Origin: Magnolia sinica
Taxonomy: Eukaryota; Streptophyta; Magnoliopsida; Magnoliales; Magnoliaceae
Assembly (NCBI RefSeq): GCF_029962835.1
Contig: NC_080586.1
Coordinates: forward strand, 71,425,001 to 71,489,000
Length of the DNA stretch: 64,000 nt
Reading direction: 5' to 3'
The notes below the pieces were generated by a model. That model did not search any database, had not been told where the DNA came from, and saw only the letters and a list, made by a program, of their open reading frames with translations. How positions within the stretch are numbered: position 1 is the first letter of the stretch; the number at the start of each line of letters is the position of its first letter. Positions 24,656-33,915 of this stretch are shown here, one piece after another. The translations under genes and the position numbers were made by a program.

Positions 24656-27600
24656 CTCGAGCGCGACAAGTTAGGTAAAGGAAAGGAAAGGGTAAAAAAG
24701 GGACAGACGGATAAGATATGGTTTAAGTTTAAATTTTTTTAAAATTTTTAAATGTAATAATATATAATATAATATATATTCGAGTCAAGCTAAGCCGGGT
24801 TTGAGTCGAGTCGAGTCAAGCTCTACTATGTTCGAACTTAGCTTGTTTTCAAAACGAGCTGGGTCATATGAAGCTTGGCTCGCCTCAAATCATCGTTTGA
24901 GTCAAGTCAAGCCGAGCTAGATTGAGCTAGCTTGGCTCATGTACAGCCCTATTGTTTCCCTGGTATTTGCTTTGAACATTTTTTATTCTTCCAGAAGACT
25001 GGTCATAAGATCAAACTGTTATGAACTTCCAAAGGCAGATTTTGGGCTAGAGGTTTATGTCAAACAACCATTTACTCCTAAAAGCTTAAGCTGTCAGAGT
25101 GTGGTGTATCAATGTATATCAAGGGACTATTACTCTAACACCCCCCGCAAGTGTAACTTATTCCCTCGACAAAATCCACTACCTGCTCAATTTCCCTTAC
25201 CATTAATGCCATCCTCCGTCCCAATCGTCCCATGGGCTACTCCTACTCCGTCTTATAGCCAACCGCTACCTCCGCCTCCTCAGCCCTCAGCCTCACAATC
25301 TTTTTTATCACGAACATACTAAGAAGGGTGGAGGGACACTCACACCATAAATAGGCCGGGCTTGATTTCCTGGTCCCTGGGCCGGACCTGATTTTTCCTG
25401 ACCCCCCGTGGGAGAATAAAATATTAGCGAGGCATATTTGTTGCTCTCGAGATTCGAACATAGGACCTTCCTCTCTGATACCATGTCAAACAACCATTTA
25501 CTCCTAAAAGCTTAAGCTGTCAGAGTGTGGTGTATCAATGTATATCAAGGGACTTTATTACTCTAACAGTTTATTCTAGAGATATCCACTGATTGAAAGT
25601 CTGAGTTCCGTCACCATCCACACAAATTTGCTTGTTTGAATGATCAGCACCCTCTACAAAATGTACCTTATGTGCTTTGGCGCCTAAGCCTTAGATGCTG
25701 ATTTCTTTCATCTTAACTAGTTTCAAAGATTTCTCGTACAAAACAGCTCCATATGTGCAAAATCAATCCATCCACTTGCTTTCAATCTCAATTTGCTTAA
25801 ATACCATTAGTCTATATGAGCTTTGTGAAGTCTACATGATTGTCCAAGTAAGCTAATGCACATGCCACCAGATGTGCCAGCATGGCAGATGTGAACCATC
25901 TAGAGATATCCACTGATTGAACGTCTTAGTTCCGTCACCATCCACACAAATTTGCTTGTTTGAATGATCAGCACGCGCTACAAAATGTACCTTATGTGCT
26001 TTGGCGCCTAAGCCTTAGATGCTGATTTCTTTCATCTTAACTAGTTTTGAAGATTTCTCGTACAAAACAGCTCCATATGCGCAAAATCAATCCATCCACT
26101 TGCTTTCAATCTCAATTTGCTTAAATACCATTAGTCTATATGAGCTTTGTGAAGTCTACATGATTTTCCAAGTCAGCTAATGCACATGCCACCAGATGTG
26201 CCAGCATGGCAGATGTGAACCATCTAGAGATATCCACTGATTGAAAGTCTGAGTTCCGTCACCATCCACACAAATTTGCTTGTTTGAATGATCAGCACCC
26301 TCTACAAAATGTACCTTATGTGCTTTGGCGCCTAAGCCTTAGATGCTGATTTCTTTCATCTTAACTAGTTTCAAAGATTTCTCGTACAAAACAGCTCCAT
26401 ATGCGCAAAATCAATCCATCCACTTGCTTTCAATCTCAATTTGCTTAAATACCATTAGTCTATATGAGCTTTGTGAAGTCTACATGATTGTCCAAGTAAG
26501 CTAATGCACATGCCACCAGATGTGCCAGCATGGCAGATGTGAACCATCTAGAGATATCCACTGATTGAAAGTCTGAGTTCCGTCACCATCCACACAAATT
26601 TGCTTGTTTGAATGATCAGCACCCTCTACAAAATGTACCTTATGTGCTTTGGCGCCTAAGCCTTAGATGCTGATTTCTTTCATCTTAACTAGTTTCAAAG
26701 ATTTCTCGTACAAAACAGCTCCATATGCGCAAAATCAATCCATCCACTTGCTTTCAATCTCAATTTGCTTAAATACCATTAGTCTATATGAGCTTTGTGA
26801 AGTCTACATGATTGTCCAAGTAAGCTAATGCACATGCCACCAGATGTGCCAGCATGGCAGATGTGAACCATCTAGAGATATCCACTGATTGAACGTCTTA
26901 GTTCCGTCACCATCCACACAAATTTGCTTGTTTGAATGATCAGCACGCGCTACAAAATGTACCTTATGTGCTTTGGCGCCTAAGCCTTAGATGCTGATTT
27001 CTTTCATCTTAACTAGTTTTGAAGATTTCTCGTACAAAACAGCTCCATATGCGCAAAATCAATCCATCCACTTGCTTTCAATCTCAATTTGCTTAAATAC
27101 CATTAGTCTATATGAGCTTTGTGAAGTCTACATGATTTTCCAAGTCAGCTAATGCACATGCCACCAGATGTGCCAGCATGGCAGATGTGAACCATCTAGA
27201 GATATCCACTGATTGAAAGTCTGAGTTCCGTCACCATCCACACAAATTTGCTTGTTTGAATGATCAGCACCCTCTACAAAATGTACCTTATGTGCTTTGG
27301 CGCCTAAGCCTTAGATGCTGATTTCTTTCATCTTAACTAGTTTCAAAGATTTCTCGTACAAAACAGCTCCATATGTGCAAAATCAATCCATCCACTTGCT
27401 TTCAATCTCAATTTGCTTAAATACCATTAGTCTATATGAGCTTTGTGAAGTCTACATGATTGTCCAAGTAAGCTAATGCACATGCCACCAGATGTGCCAG
27501 CATGGCAGATGTGAACCATCCAGGCCGTTCATCAGGTGGAACTCATGGTGTAGATGTTGCCCTCCAATGATATAGGAGGTTCACTCAGTAGGTGTGCCAT

Positions 27601-27915
27601 GACACTAAAAATAAGTGGATGGTCTTGCATTTTTTTTCAGTTAAATGTGGCCTACCTGACTAGTGTCCCGACCTGATCTTGAAATAGTGAATATACATCT
27701 GTAGTGTTAGCCAGAAATTGCATTCATACAATTCGACTTCGATCAATGGCTGAGGACTGCTGGCCTTTCCACAGGTGGATTCTTTTGTGAAGATCTTCCC
27801 GGGGGTGGAACATGGATGGACGGTGAGGTACAGTGATGATGATGAAGCAGCTGTGAAGAAGGCAGAAGAATCGCATCAGGACTTGTTGGGCTGTTTCACT
27901 AAGTATGTCAAGTAA
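6238..27915 (+). CDS. dienelactone hydrolase family protein, copy 1 (7 exons, complete)
   Basis: Exons are 6238-6385, 17552-17573, 19897-20023, 21642-21732, 21895-21984, 22365-22465 and 27775-27915. All phases agree and the spliced product is 239 residues, the usual family length. The protein is an alpha/beta hydrolase of the dienelactone hydrolase (carboxymethylenebutenolidase) family. Plant members are often mislabelled endo-1,3;1,4-beta-glucanase and their substrate is mostly unknown. The triad is Cys127 in GFCWG, Asp173 in GAEID and His206 in VEHGW. No signal peptide or membrane segment is seen, so it is probably cytosolic. The start at 6238 is the first ATG after the TATA box and gives the family N-terminus ([10 protein letters not shown]). 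Intron 1 is about 11.2 kb, inflated by a copia insertion. Intron 5 has a GC donor. No break is seen. Confidence 0.93.
6386..7719 (+). other. intron 1 of copy 1, segment before the copia insertion
   Basis: This is T-rich intron sequence with several poly-T runs and no coding signal. It aligns throughout with 48886-50495 of copy 2, apart from a 207-bp Tourist-like insertion present only in copy 2. Confidence 0.8.
7720..8419 (-). repeat. 3' LTR of copia element 1 (left on + strand)
   Basis: It starts TGTTGGGGGACTGCGG and ends CATCAACAACA, matching the right LTR over its length. Its interior is rich in variants of TCGATGGCATCGA. Confidence 0.88.
9026..9780. mobile_element. hAT-like nonautonomous element nested in copia 1 RNase H region
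   Basis: The termini are inverted: CAATGTTTTAAATATCG on the left and ...GGTATTTAAAACATTG on the right. An imperfect 8-bp duplication flanks it (GTCCTATG and GCCCTGTG, 6 of 8). Subterminal sequence contains repeated GATATATC and CGATAT motifs. No transposase is visible in its 755 bp. Confidence 0.7.
10729..11512. mobile_element. hAT-like nonautonomous element nested between copia 1 integrase and RT
   Basis: A perfect 8-bp duplication ATCTCAAC flanks it (10721-10728 and 11513-11520). The inverted ends are TATTGTTATCAAATGCG and, reversed, CAATGTTGTCAAATCGC. Both ends are packed with self-complementary GCGATCGCATATGCGA-type motifs. The centre is AT-rich and noncoding. Confidence 0.82.
13861..13873 (-). 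other. primer binding site of copia element 1
   Basis: On the minus strand this reads TGGCATCAGAGCT, two bases inside the 5' LTR. It is complementary to the 3' end of initiator Met tRNA with one difference from the usual TGGTATCAGAGC. Confidence 0.75.
13876..14542 (-). repeat. 5' LTR of copia element 1 (right on + strand)
   Basis: It starts TGTTGGGGGACCGCGG and ends ACATCAACAACA on the + strand. It pairs with the left LTR and abuts the primer binding site and the right GTTGC target duplication. Confidence 0.88.
14548..16009 (+). other. intron 1 of copy 1, segment after the copia insertion
   Basis: This is noncoding sequence that aligns with about 50500-52020 of copy 2. Copy 2 carries an extra 93-bp tandem repeat here. 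No gene is seen. Confidence 0.75.
16010..16557 (+). repeat. local tandem duplication of about 290 bp in intron 1
   Basis: Two successive blocks share phrases such as CACAATAATATGGG, TGCCTCAAAGATCACGGCAA and TTTACAATGG. A third partial block (TTTCTAGCAAAGCC, CCTGTTTGGGGATACAAC) follows the MITE at 16867-16935. The same blocks occur in copy 2 near 52020-52560 and 52866-52930, so they predate the gene duplication. Confidence 0.65.
16558..16858. mobile_element. hAT-like MITE in intron 1 of copy 1
   Basis: It begins CAAGGTATTC and ends in sequence that reverses to CATCTTATACG. A perfect 8-bp duplication ATGGTGGG flanks it (16550-16557 and 16859-16866). The interior is rich in GTAACGG / CCGTTAC inverted motifs and a pyrimidine run. 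The same insertion sits in copy 2 at 52561-52857. Confidence 0.72.
16867..17551 (+). other. intron 1 of copy 1, 3' end
   Basis: This noncoding stretch ends in the acceptor TTTTGCAG before exon 2. It aligns with 52866-53529 of copy 2. Confidence 0.75.
17552..17573 (+). other. 22-bp microexon (exon 2) of DLH copy 1
   Basis: It is flanked by TTTTGCAG and GTATGG and encodes the end of a Gly, then YEAPNL, and the start of an Arg codon. It is kept at 53530-53551 in copy 2. Without it the frame and the conserved strand leading to KLADK would be lost. Confidence 0.88.
17574..19896 (+). other. intron 2 of copy 1
   Basis: No gene is visible. It aligns with 53552-55342 of copy 2 except for about 18422-19390, which is replaced by unrelated sequence in copy 2 (54435-54770). 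The copy 1-specific part starts with GTAACGG-type motifs like those of the intron 1 MITE and contains GA-rich runs near 19130 and 19180. A GGGA run lies at 19704-19721. Confidence 0.65.
20024..21641 (+). other. intron 3 of copy 1, with CT microsatellite
   Basis: The intron starts GTTGGTTTC and soon runs into a CT repeat (about 20038-20085). The rest is noncoding and aligns with copy 2. Near 20888 the sequence CATGTGTGGTGATC is the uninterrupted version of the site where copy 2 holds a copia element. A poly-A run lies at about 21331-21349. Confidence 0.75.
21985..21986 (+). other. noncanonical GC splice donor of intron 5 (copy 1)
   Basis: Exon 5 ends ATTAAAG and the intron begins GCAAGC. The acceptor at 22364 is TTTTCAG. 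Only this donor keeps the phase needed to form the Glu codon with exon 6. The paralogue has GCAAGTG at 63201, the usual context of GC-AG introns. Confidence 0.8.
22466..24295 (+). other. intron 6 of copy 1, first part
   Basis: Noncoding. It matches copy 2 to the end of the window (CCAAGCTACAT at 22994-23004 corresponds to 63990-64000), apart from a SINE-like insertion found only here. From about 24000 it becomes rich in GGGTTGGG / GGTCAGG repeats. Confidence 0.6.
22575..22717 (+). mobile_element. tRNA-derived SINE-like insertion in intron 6
   Basis: A segment of about 140 bp absent from copy 2 contains a box A-like TGGTAGACTCA and a box B-like GGTTCGAGTAC, spaced as in tRNA-derived promoters. 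It ends in a run of ten A. Weakly matching flanks (GACTCAGC and GGCTCAAC) may be the target duplication. Confidence 0.55.
24477..24513. repeat. TA dinucleotide microsatellite
   Basis: An uninterrupted TA run inside the hAT-like element. Confidence 0.9.
24617..24652. repeat. GA dinucleotide microsatellite
   Basis: An uninterrupted GA run inside the hAT-like element. Confidence 0.9.
25058..25140 (-). repeat. 3' LTR of the TRIM
   Basis: On the + strand it begins TGTCAAACAACC and ends CTCTAACA. It is 83 bp, very short even for TRIMs. Confidence 0.9.
25484..25568 (-). repeat. 5' LTR of the TRIM
   Basis: The same sequence as the left repeat plus two T/A bases (GACTTTATTA instead of GACTATTA). 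It abuts the primer binding site. Confidence 0.9.
25576..27519 (+). repeat. tandem array of six 324-bp units in intron 6
   Basis: Units start at 25576, 25900, 26224, 26548, 26872 and 27196, an exact 324-bp period. They are nearly identical. Units 2 and 5 form a variant type with about eight shared substitutions (for example GAACGTCTTAG for GAAAGTCTGAG, and CACGCGCTAC for CACCCTCTAC). Units 1 and 6 share ATATGTGC, whereas 2 to 5 have ATATGCGC. No long open frame, hairpin repeat or CRISPR-like spacer structure exists. The array starts two bases after the TRIM target duplication. Confidence 0.95.
27520..27774 (+). other. intron 6 of copy 1, 3' end
   Basis: Noncoding; it ends in TTTCCACAG before exon 7. 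Confidence 0.8.
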
Positions 27916-30344
27916 GAGAAGATACTTTGTATATGATTAAAAACAATGTTTGATAGTGCAAGTAAGAGTTGTATGTATAACCTGCTTCTCTCTGTGTTAT
28001 TAGTGGAACTCGGTGAGTGATTCCGATGATTCTGGATGCCATAATCAAGTAGATTGTTTGTCGGGTTTTGGATATTACTTGCCAAATATCTATTATTAGA
28101 AGTCTAGATATGCCTGAAGAAAAGAAGAACCACTGCATTTGGGTCTTGGTTTCATATTTGAAGACCTGGACCCAAATCCGGTCAGGTTTAGGTTGTTCTG
28201 GGTTGGGTTGGGTTGGATTTGTCTGGATAGGGGGCATCCACCTGGTTGCCCCCATGGTGTGTAGATGGGTCTTCTTACACCATTGTGGCCACATCATTCA
28301 ATCGCTAGAACACTCCCGAATGCACCGTCATTCAATCATAGTTTAAGAACCCAAAAACGTCGAGTCACGGAAAGTACTGACTCAGTCAAACACACTGCCA
28401 TTCAGTCTAGTTTAAGAACCCAAAAACGTGTAGTACCGAGTCTCCCAGTGTCTCTACTTGAAAGTCGGCTGACACTGCTGATATTTTACTGGGGCCAACA
28501 TGGTTGATCCAAATTAAAGAAAAGGTTCAGAAATTGGACTGGTTGCTAACCCAAGTACCTGCTGATCTGGGTAGACTGTCCTATTAAGTTGGATGTGGAC
28601 CATTATTTTCTTGTCGGGTTCTGTAGAGAATGTGTGTTTTTTATTGAATGTTGAGTGCATGCTTGAATCTTGGAACCATGATCAACAAGCACATGGAGAA
28701 GGTAATTCAGGTCTTGTTTTATATCAGAGGGGTTTTAGACATTACTCAGGCAGAAAGGTTGTACTGGCACAGGTGGGGGTGAGTGGGCCCATCATCCAAT
28801 GACTCATGCAGTTGATATTGTGAGCCCTACTATGGATGCTCCATTGACCCAAATTGCTGTTAGTTGGAAGAGTTCTAATCCCTGAAATAGGTGGTCCACA
28901 AATAGATGGTTAAAACAATGCAGCAGCAGGTCAGGCCAGGTTTGAAGAGCTAGGATCCATCACACTTGGGATTTTTTGGGTCATGGGCCATCCATGGTGA
29001 GGCTGCCATATCAGTGGCCTGGATTGTCAGGGGAAGTAGAGGCTTGGATCAAGGTCCCTCTTGTACAAACTGAAAAACCCAAATGGGATGTGGCTTTGTG
29101 CATGTTCTTCTTTTTAATTGGTGGGACCATGGTTAAAAGACTGGGTGACTCGGACTGACTTGTCTTGTTCTGAGTCGACTCGGGGTGAACTCGGGCATTG
29201 ACTCATGGATGTGGTATTGAACCGGATCAGATCCTACTGAGAACGAATTGCATCAGACTCATCTGAGCCTTAAAACGATGGGTGGGACCCAGTGATATGA
29301 TCATAGATGAATCATCTCAGCCTTGAGGAATTATAATATATCTTTGGACCTAGGGCTTATGGTGCCTTAAGGGTCTTAATTTTCTACGAGTGGGGCCTGT
29401 AGTATGGTATCCAGACCATTGATTTCTTGGGCCTCCCTCTGTATGGACCATGCTCACAAAAGTCATCTTCCGTGATGATTACAAGCAGAGGAATAGTTCG
29501 TTAGACCATCAATATCATGGTGTTAGTCCCATTTAGACAGTCCTTGAGATGCCTATGGCCTATTGGTGGACACTTTAAAATGTGGGCCCCACACTTATTT
29601 GGCTATCCTAGCATTCTAATCTCTGATCATTTAGACCTCCAAATGGACGGTAGAAAAGGATATAGCCAACCATCTTCCATCACAAGCTGAAAAATAAGGT
29701 CTGGGCCCACCCAGTGGCCTGATATCCAGCCCATGACAACTCTAAATAGGACTTGATCCGAGTGTCGTAAAAGGCCTGGCCCACCCAGTCCTAAAACACA
29801 GGCCTTATTACTGCCAATGGCAAGTTGGGTGTCCAGGCACCAACAGCTTGTTTTGATCAAGGTACGTAGCACCCGCCTAGTGGGCCTGATGTACAAGAGA
29901 AAAATCATCCTCGAGCTTGAGGTCGCTGCCAGCCGCTTCATCGTCGGGCGTTGAAGTTTCGTCCCAGCATAATGGACCTGATGACAGTTCTAATCACAGG
30001 AATACAAGGATCCCAAAACCCTTCGATCTTGATTGGACGGTGATGTGCCATGACTCACTTGTACACATGTTGAATGGACTGGGCCCCACCTGATTTGTAG
30101 GTGCTGTTGTGAACTAAATGGATGGTTGAATCAAGTTGCTAACAGATCACATTCAGCATCATGGGTCCCTTGATTGAATGGTCAAGATAAATCCTTTGGA
30201 CCATTAGACATGTTCAGTGTCTTGGGCCAGGGCCCATTACAAAATAAACCCTAAAAATCACAATTTTAGGTCCGAAATGGGCTACAAAAACCCACATTAC
30301 CATGATGGATAAAGATGGTGGAGTGCACATGCCAATGCATGATG
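27916..30344. other. intergenic region after DLH copy 1, no gene recognised
   Basis: The first few hundred bases probably include the 3' UTR, but no clear AATAAA is visible. A short direct duplication, about 50 bp per unit, sharing TAGTTTAAGAACCCAAAAAC lies at about 28321-28369 and 28389-28440. The rest contains GGGCCCAC-type repeat phrases. Open frames such as 28593-28802 and 29627-29941 look like chance frames. Confidence 0.5.
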
Positions 30345-31020
30345 AATAAATTTTGAGTTGACGAATGCCGGAGCTATATATCAACAAGTTATGACAACCT
30401 TATTCCATGACATAATGAATAAAAAAATGGAAGTATGCGTAGACGACACAATTGTTTTTTCTTGAACCGTCAAAGGGCATTTTGAAGACTTCAACACACT
30501 CTTCGACTGTTTAGAAAAAATTTAAGCTGTGTCTCAACTAGCAGTAGTGTCTTTGATGCATCCAAGGGCAAGCTACTCGACTTTATTGCCAGTAAGGAAA
30601 GTATCATGTGTCGATAAAACCAAGACCAAAGCTATCATCAATATACCACCTCCGTAGATCGAGAAAGAAATTTGCAGCTTTCTAAGCATAATCCAATGCA
30701 TTGATCGCTTTATTACCTAGCCAACACCTAATTATGAGCCCGTCTTAAATTGCTTTGAAAGAATTCAAAGAAAAAGAACGTTGACTATCAGGTAGCTTTC
30801 GACAAGATCAAGAATTACCTACTGAATCTACCAATGCTAGTGTCGCTTATCCCTGAAAGGCCACTGCTACTCTACATCTCAGTTTCAGCAAGCATGACTG
30901 GAGGCATCCTTGCCAGCATAGCGACACTAATAGGAAAGAGCAAGTAATTTACTATTTGACCATGAGATTCACAGACTACGAGACAAGATACTCAACAATT
31001 AAGAAGACTTATCTTAAGGG
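30345..31020 (+). pseudogene. Ty3/gypsy reverse transcriptase / RNase H fragment
   Basis: In + frames with many stops and shifts, recognisable pieces include GATYQQVMTTLFHD, a relic of the YVDD box as VCVDDTIVFS, and RFTDYETRYST of the RNase H start. This order matches gypsy pol. No LTR or intact frame is visible, so it is an old fragment. Confidence 0.7.
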
Positions 31021-31500
31021 AAGTGGAGTAGGGGTAATCATTTACTCTCTTAATGATGTTCTAGACGCACATGGAATTGCCTCAATAGGCAATTGAATAG
31101 ATAGTTTGGATTAATCGGATATACATCAGGTGGGGATCATAGAGGTGTGGTGTATATGTCATTCCGTGCACTTAAGGAGTATCATATCAAATAGTTGAAA
31201 TTGAAATGACATTTCTCTTCCCCTCCTATGTGAGAGAGGTGTAGAAGCCTTAGCGAAGAGGAGGTGTCCAATGATGGGTATGTTGTTGCGGTTTGTTGCA
31301 GCTCAATTTATGACATAGAATGTTAGTGTGCTAAGCAAAAATAGGTACGCAAGAGGTTGTTAGATTTTATTTCTTTTTTTTTAAAGATATTATCCTAATT
31401 TTAAGGAAGTGATAAGGATGGCTCCCTCTCTCATTTTTGCATTGAGAGTTTCTTTTAGAAAAACATGAGAAGAAAGTCCCCAATTTTGCCTTTGCATAAA
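31021..31500. other. region between gypsy and copia fragments
   Basis: Noncoding and AT-rich. It could contain the decayed 5' LTR or leader of the following copia remnant, but I see no clear LTR ends. Confidence 0.4.
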
Positions 31501-33915
31501 AATACATTGTGGAGCCTGTATCGTATGCGATGAAAAAAGGTCTGCAGCACGCATTCCTTAAGAAATCACAGTGGAAGGAATCAATAAAACGAAGGAGAAT
31601 GGGATGATTTGGATCAAAGGGTGATTAACACAATGCAGTTGTAATTAACTAATGAAGTTCTTTTTAATGTCATTGGTGAGACGACTATGTCAGGACTGTA
31701 CACAAAGTTGAAGAGTATCTATATGATGAAGTTTCTAATGAATCACATGTTTTTGAAGAGACAAATTTAAACGTTTAAGATGGTTGAAGGGTCAAATTTG
31801 TTGGAGCATATTAACACGTTCAACAAGCTTGTTGCAAATTGACAATTGTTGAAGTTAAGATCGAGGAGGAGGATAAAGCCTTGATTTTGTTGATGTCTCT
31901 TCCTAAGTCTTATAAGTATCTAGCCGATACTATGTGCTACAGTAGAAATACCTTGGACATTTAAACTATGATTATAGATCTTTAGTCAAATGAGTTGCAA
32001 CAATAAAATATTTGTGAACGTACTTCTATGAATCCGTTGGTGGCTAGAGGAAGGAATATTTGAGTGAGAGAATGGAAAATTAAAATCAAGGTCCAAATCC
32101 AAGAATAAAGGAAAGTTGATTTGTTGGAATCGTAGGGAGATTGGACACCTTAAGAATGATTACAAATCTCCAAATGTTAAGAAAGATGAGAAATATGATG
32201 ATTCACTAAGGGGCTGTTTGATTTTCTAATTACAGCCGTAATTCCAGGTAAATGGGCAATAATTATTTACCTCTGTTTTTCCGGTTGAATTTCCAATGTG
32301 ATGTTGACAGCCACCGTCATTTACAACCCTTCTTATGTCACCAGAGTGGAAAAAAAGTTAAATCGTGGGGCCCTCCATGATGTGTGTGTCTTATCCACAC
32401 CGTCCATCCCTTTAAACATCTCATTTTAGGGCATGAGCAGATAAATGGGGCAGATCCAAAGCTCAAGTGGACCACATCACAGGAAACAATGGGAATTGAA
32501 CTCCTATCATTGAAAGCTTCTTGAGGACCCTAGGAGTTTTGGATCAAGCTGATATTTTTGTTTCCCCTTTATTCATGACTGTGTGACCTTATGAACAGGT
32601 TGGATGACAAATAAACATCAATGTGGGCCCTAGGGAGAAAACAACTTTCAACCGTTGATGTCTTTAAGATCATTGTTCCCTAAGGTGTGGTCCACTTGAG
32701 CTTTGGATTTGCTTCATTTTTGGCATCATCCCTTAAAATCTACTGTTAAAAAGGATGGATGGTGTGGATAAGTCACATATATCATGACGGGGCCCACATA
32801 TGTAAATAGGTAATGACATGGTTATCATGGATTGAATTTCAAAACGTAATTACTGCCCATATTTCAAACAGGTGGAGTAAGTCATAATTACTTTTTAACT
32901 TATATTCACAGGAAAATTAAAAATCAAACATCCCCTAAAAGATGCCAATTTAGTTGTGTTTTGTGAAGATACTAAAGATTGTGATTGTTGCCCGTGACCA
33001 AGACGGAAATTTCTATCACAAGTGGATCTTGGATACAAGAGCTTCTTACTATATTTGTCTTCATCGGAGTTGGTTTACTATATAATGAATATGATGATGG
33101 CCTAATTATTACGAGTAATGATTATGCTTGTAAGATGGTTGGAATTGGTTCGGTCCGTATCAAGATGTTTGACGATCATGTGAAGCATATTCTAATATAT
33201 ATGAGGTATGTTCCTAATTTGAAGAAGAATCTAGTTTCTCCGGACGCTCTTAATGCAAGTGGATGTAAATTTGTTGGTCAAGACGAAGTCTTGAAAGTTT
33301 CAAAAGGGGATCATAATGATAATAAAGGTTGAACAAGTGGGAAACCTCTATACATTGATTGAGAATATTATATCAGGTAAAGTTATGGTATCTATGGCGG
33401 ACTATACATCAACACATTTGTGGCATGCGCGCTTAGGCCACATGAGTGAGCGGGGTATGAAGGTACTTCTTGATCAAAAATTAATCCCAAATCTTAAAAG
33501 TTCTAATTTAGATATATGTGAATATTGCATATATAGGAAACAATCAAAGTTAAGGTTTAATACAGGAAAATATGTCAATAGGGATTGTTAGATTTTACGT
33601 GTTCAGTTGTATGGAGTTTGTCGCTCGCTATTTCTCTAGGAAGATCATCTTACTTTTTCTTTTATAGATGATTTTTTGAGAAATGTGTGGATTTATGTAC
33701 TTAATCATAAATCTGAGGTATTTGTTATGTTCAAGCAATCAAAAGCGATGGTTGAAAAATAAACTAGGTAAAAATTAAAAGTCTTAAGGATGGATAACGA
33801 TGGAGAATGTATGTTGACAGATTTTGAATAGTATTGCAAGGATGAAGATGTTATTCAGCAGAACACAATGAAGTGCACACCAAAGCATAATGGTGTTGTA
33901 GAATGCATGAACCAG
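31500..33915 (+). pseudogene. Ty1/copia gag-pol remnant, 3'-truncated
   Basis: The + strand carries a broken copia polyprotein. Gag lies at about 31560-31970 (WDDLDQRVINTMQL, LILLMSLPKSYKYL). A degraded zinc knuckle lies near 32110. Protease-like WILDTRASYYIC lies near 33025, with the active-site Gly replaced by Arg. The GAG-pre-integrase [15 protein letters not shown] lies near 33430, and integrase start and middle pieces run to about 33915. Similarity to copia element 1 in the [13 protein letters not shown] region suggests a related lineage. A Tourist-like element interrupts it at 32220-32935. Downstream sequence is unrelated fold-back repeat, so the RT and 3' LTR are gone. Confidence 0.75.
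32220..32935. mobile_element. Tourist-like (PIF/Harbinger) element in the copia remnant
   Basis: Inverted ends are GGGGCTGTTTGATTTT and, reversed, GGGGATGTTTGATTTTT. TAA flanks both sides (32217-32219 and 32936-32938), the usual 3-bp target of this superfamily. A fold-back repeat of the local GTGGGCCC / ACACCGTCCATCC type occupies about 32370-32800 and is probably nested. No transposase is visible. Confidence 0.75.

Larger units (their letters stand above)
24296..24951. mobile_element. hAT-like element in intron 6
   Basis: Inverted ends read TAGGGCTGTACGTCAAGCC and, reversed, TAGGGCTGTACATGAGCC. Imperfect 8-bp flanks are TTCTTTCT and TTGTTTCC. The interior holds GAGTCGAG / GCTCGG motifs, a TA repeat (24477-24513) and a GA repeat (24617-24652). 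A better-preserved relative lies at 45136-45712. Confidence 0.7.
25058..25568 (-). mobile_element. TRIM (miniature LTR retrotransposon) in intron 6
   Basis: Two direct terminal repeats of 83 and 85 bp (25058-25140 and 25484-25568) flank a 343-bp noncoding centre. On the minus strand the primer binding site TGGTATCAGAGAG (25471-25483) lies directly inside the 5' LTR. A G-rich tract, GCGGGGGG, lies directly before the 3' LTR (25141-25148). A perfect 5-bp duplication GTTTA flanks the element (25053-25057 and 25569-25573). Every hallmark of a TRIM is present, and there is no coding capacity. The two LTRs differ by only a 2-bp indel by eye. Confidence 0.93.

Noticed and set aside
24939..25322. 127-residue frame with a Pro-rich tail
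   Set aside because: It crosses the end of a hAT-like element, the TRIM 3' LTR and the TRIM interior, so it is a chance frame.
25576..27519. CRISPR-like regular array
   Set aside because: The units are 324 bp, contiguous and without spacers, and lie in a plant intron. This is an ordinary tandem repeat.
28593..29158. Possible small genes downstream of DLH copy 1
   Set aside because: Frames of 60-70 codons without domains or splice support, overlapping GGGCCCAC-type repeats.
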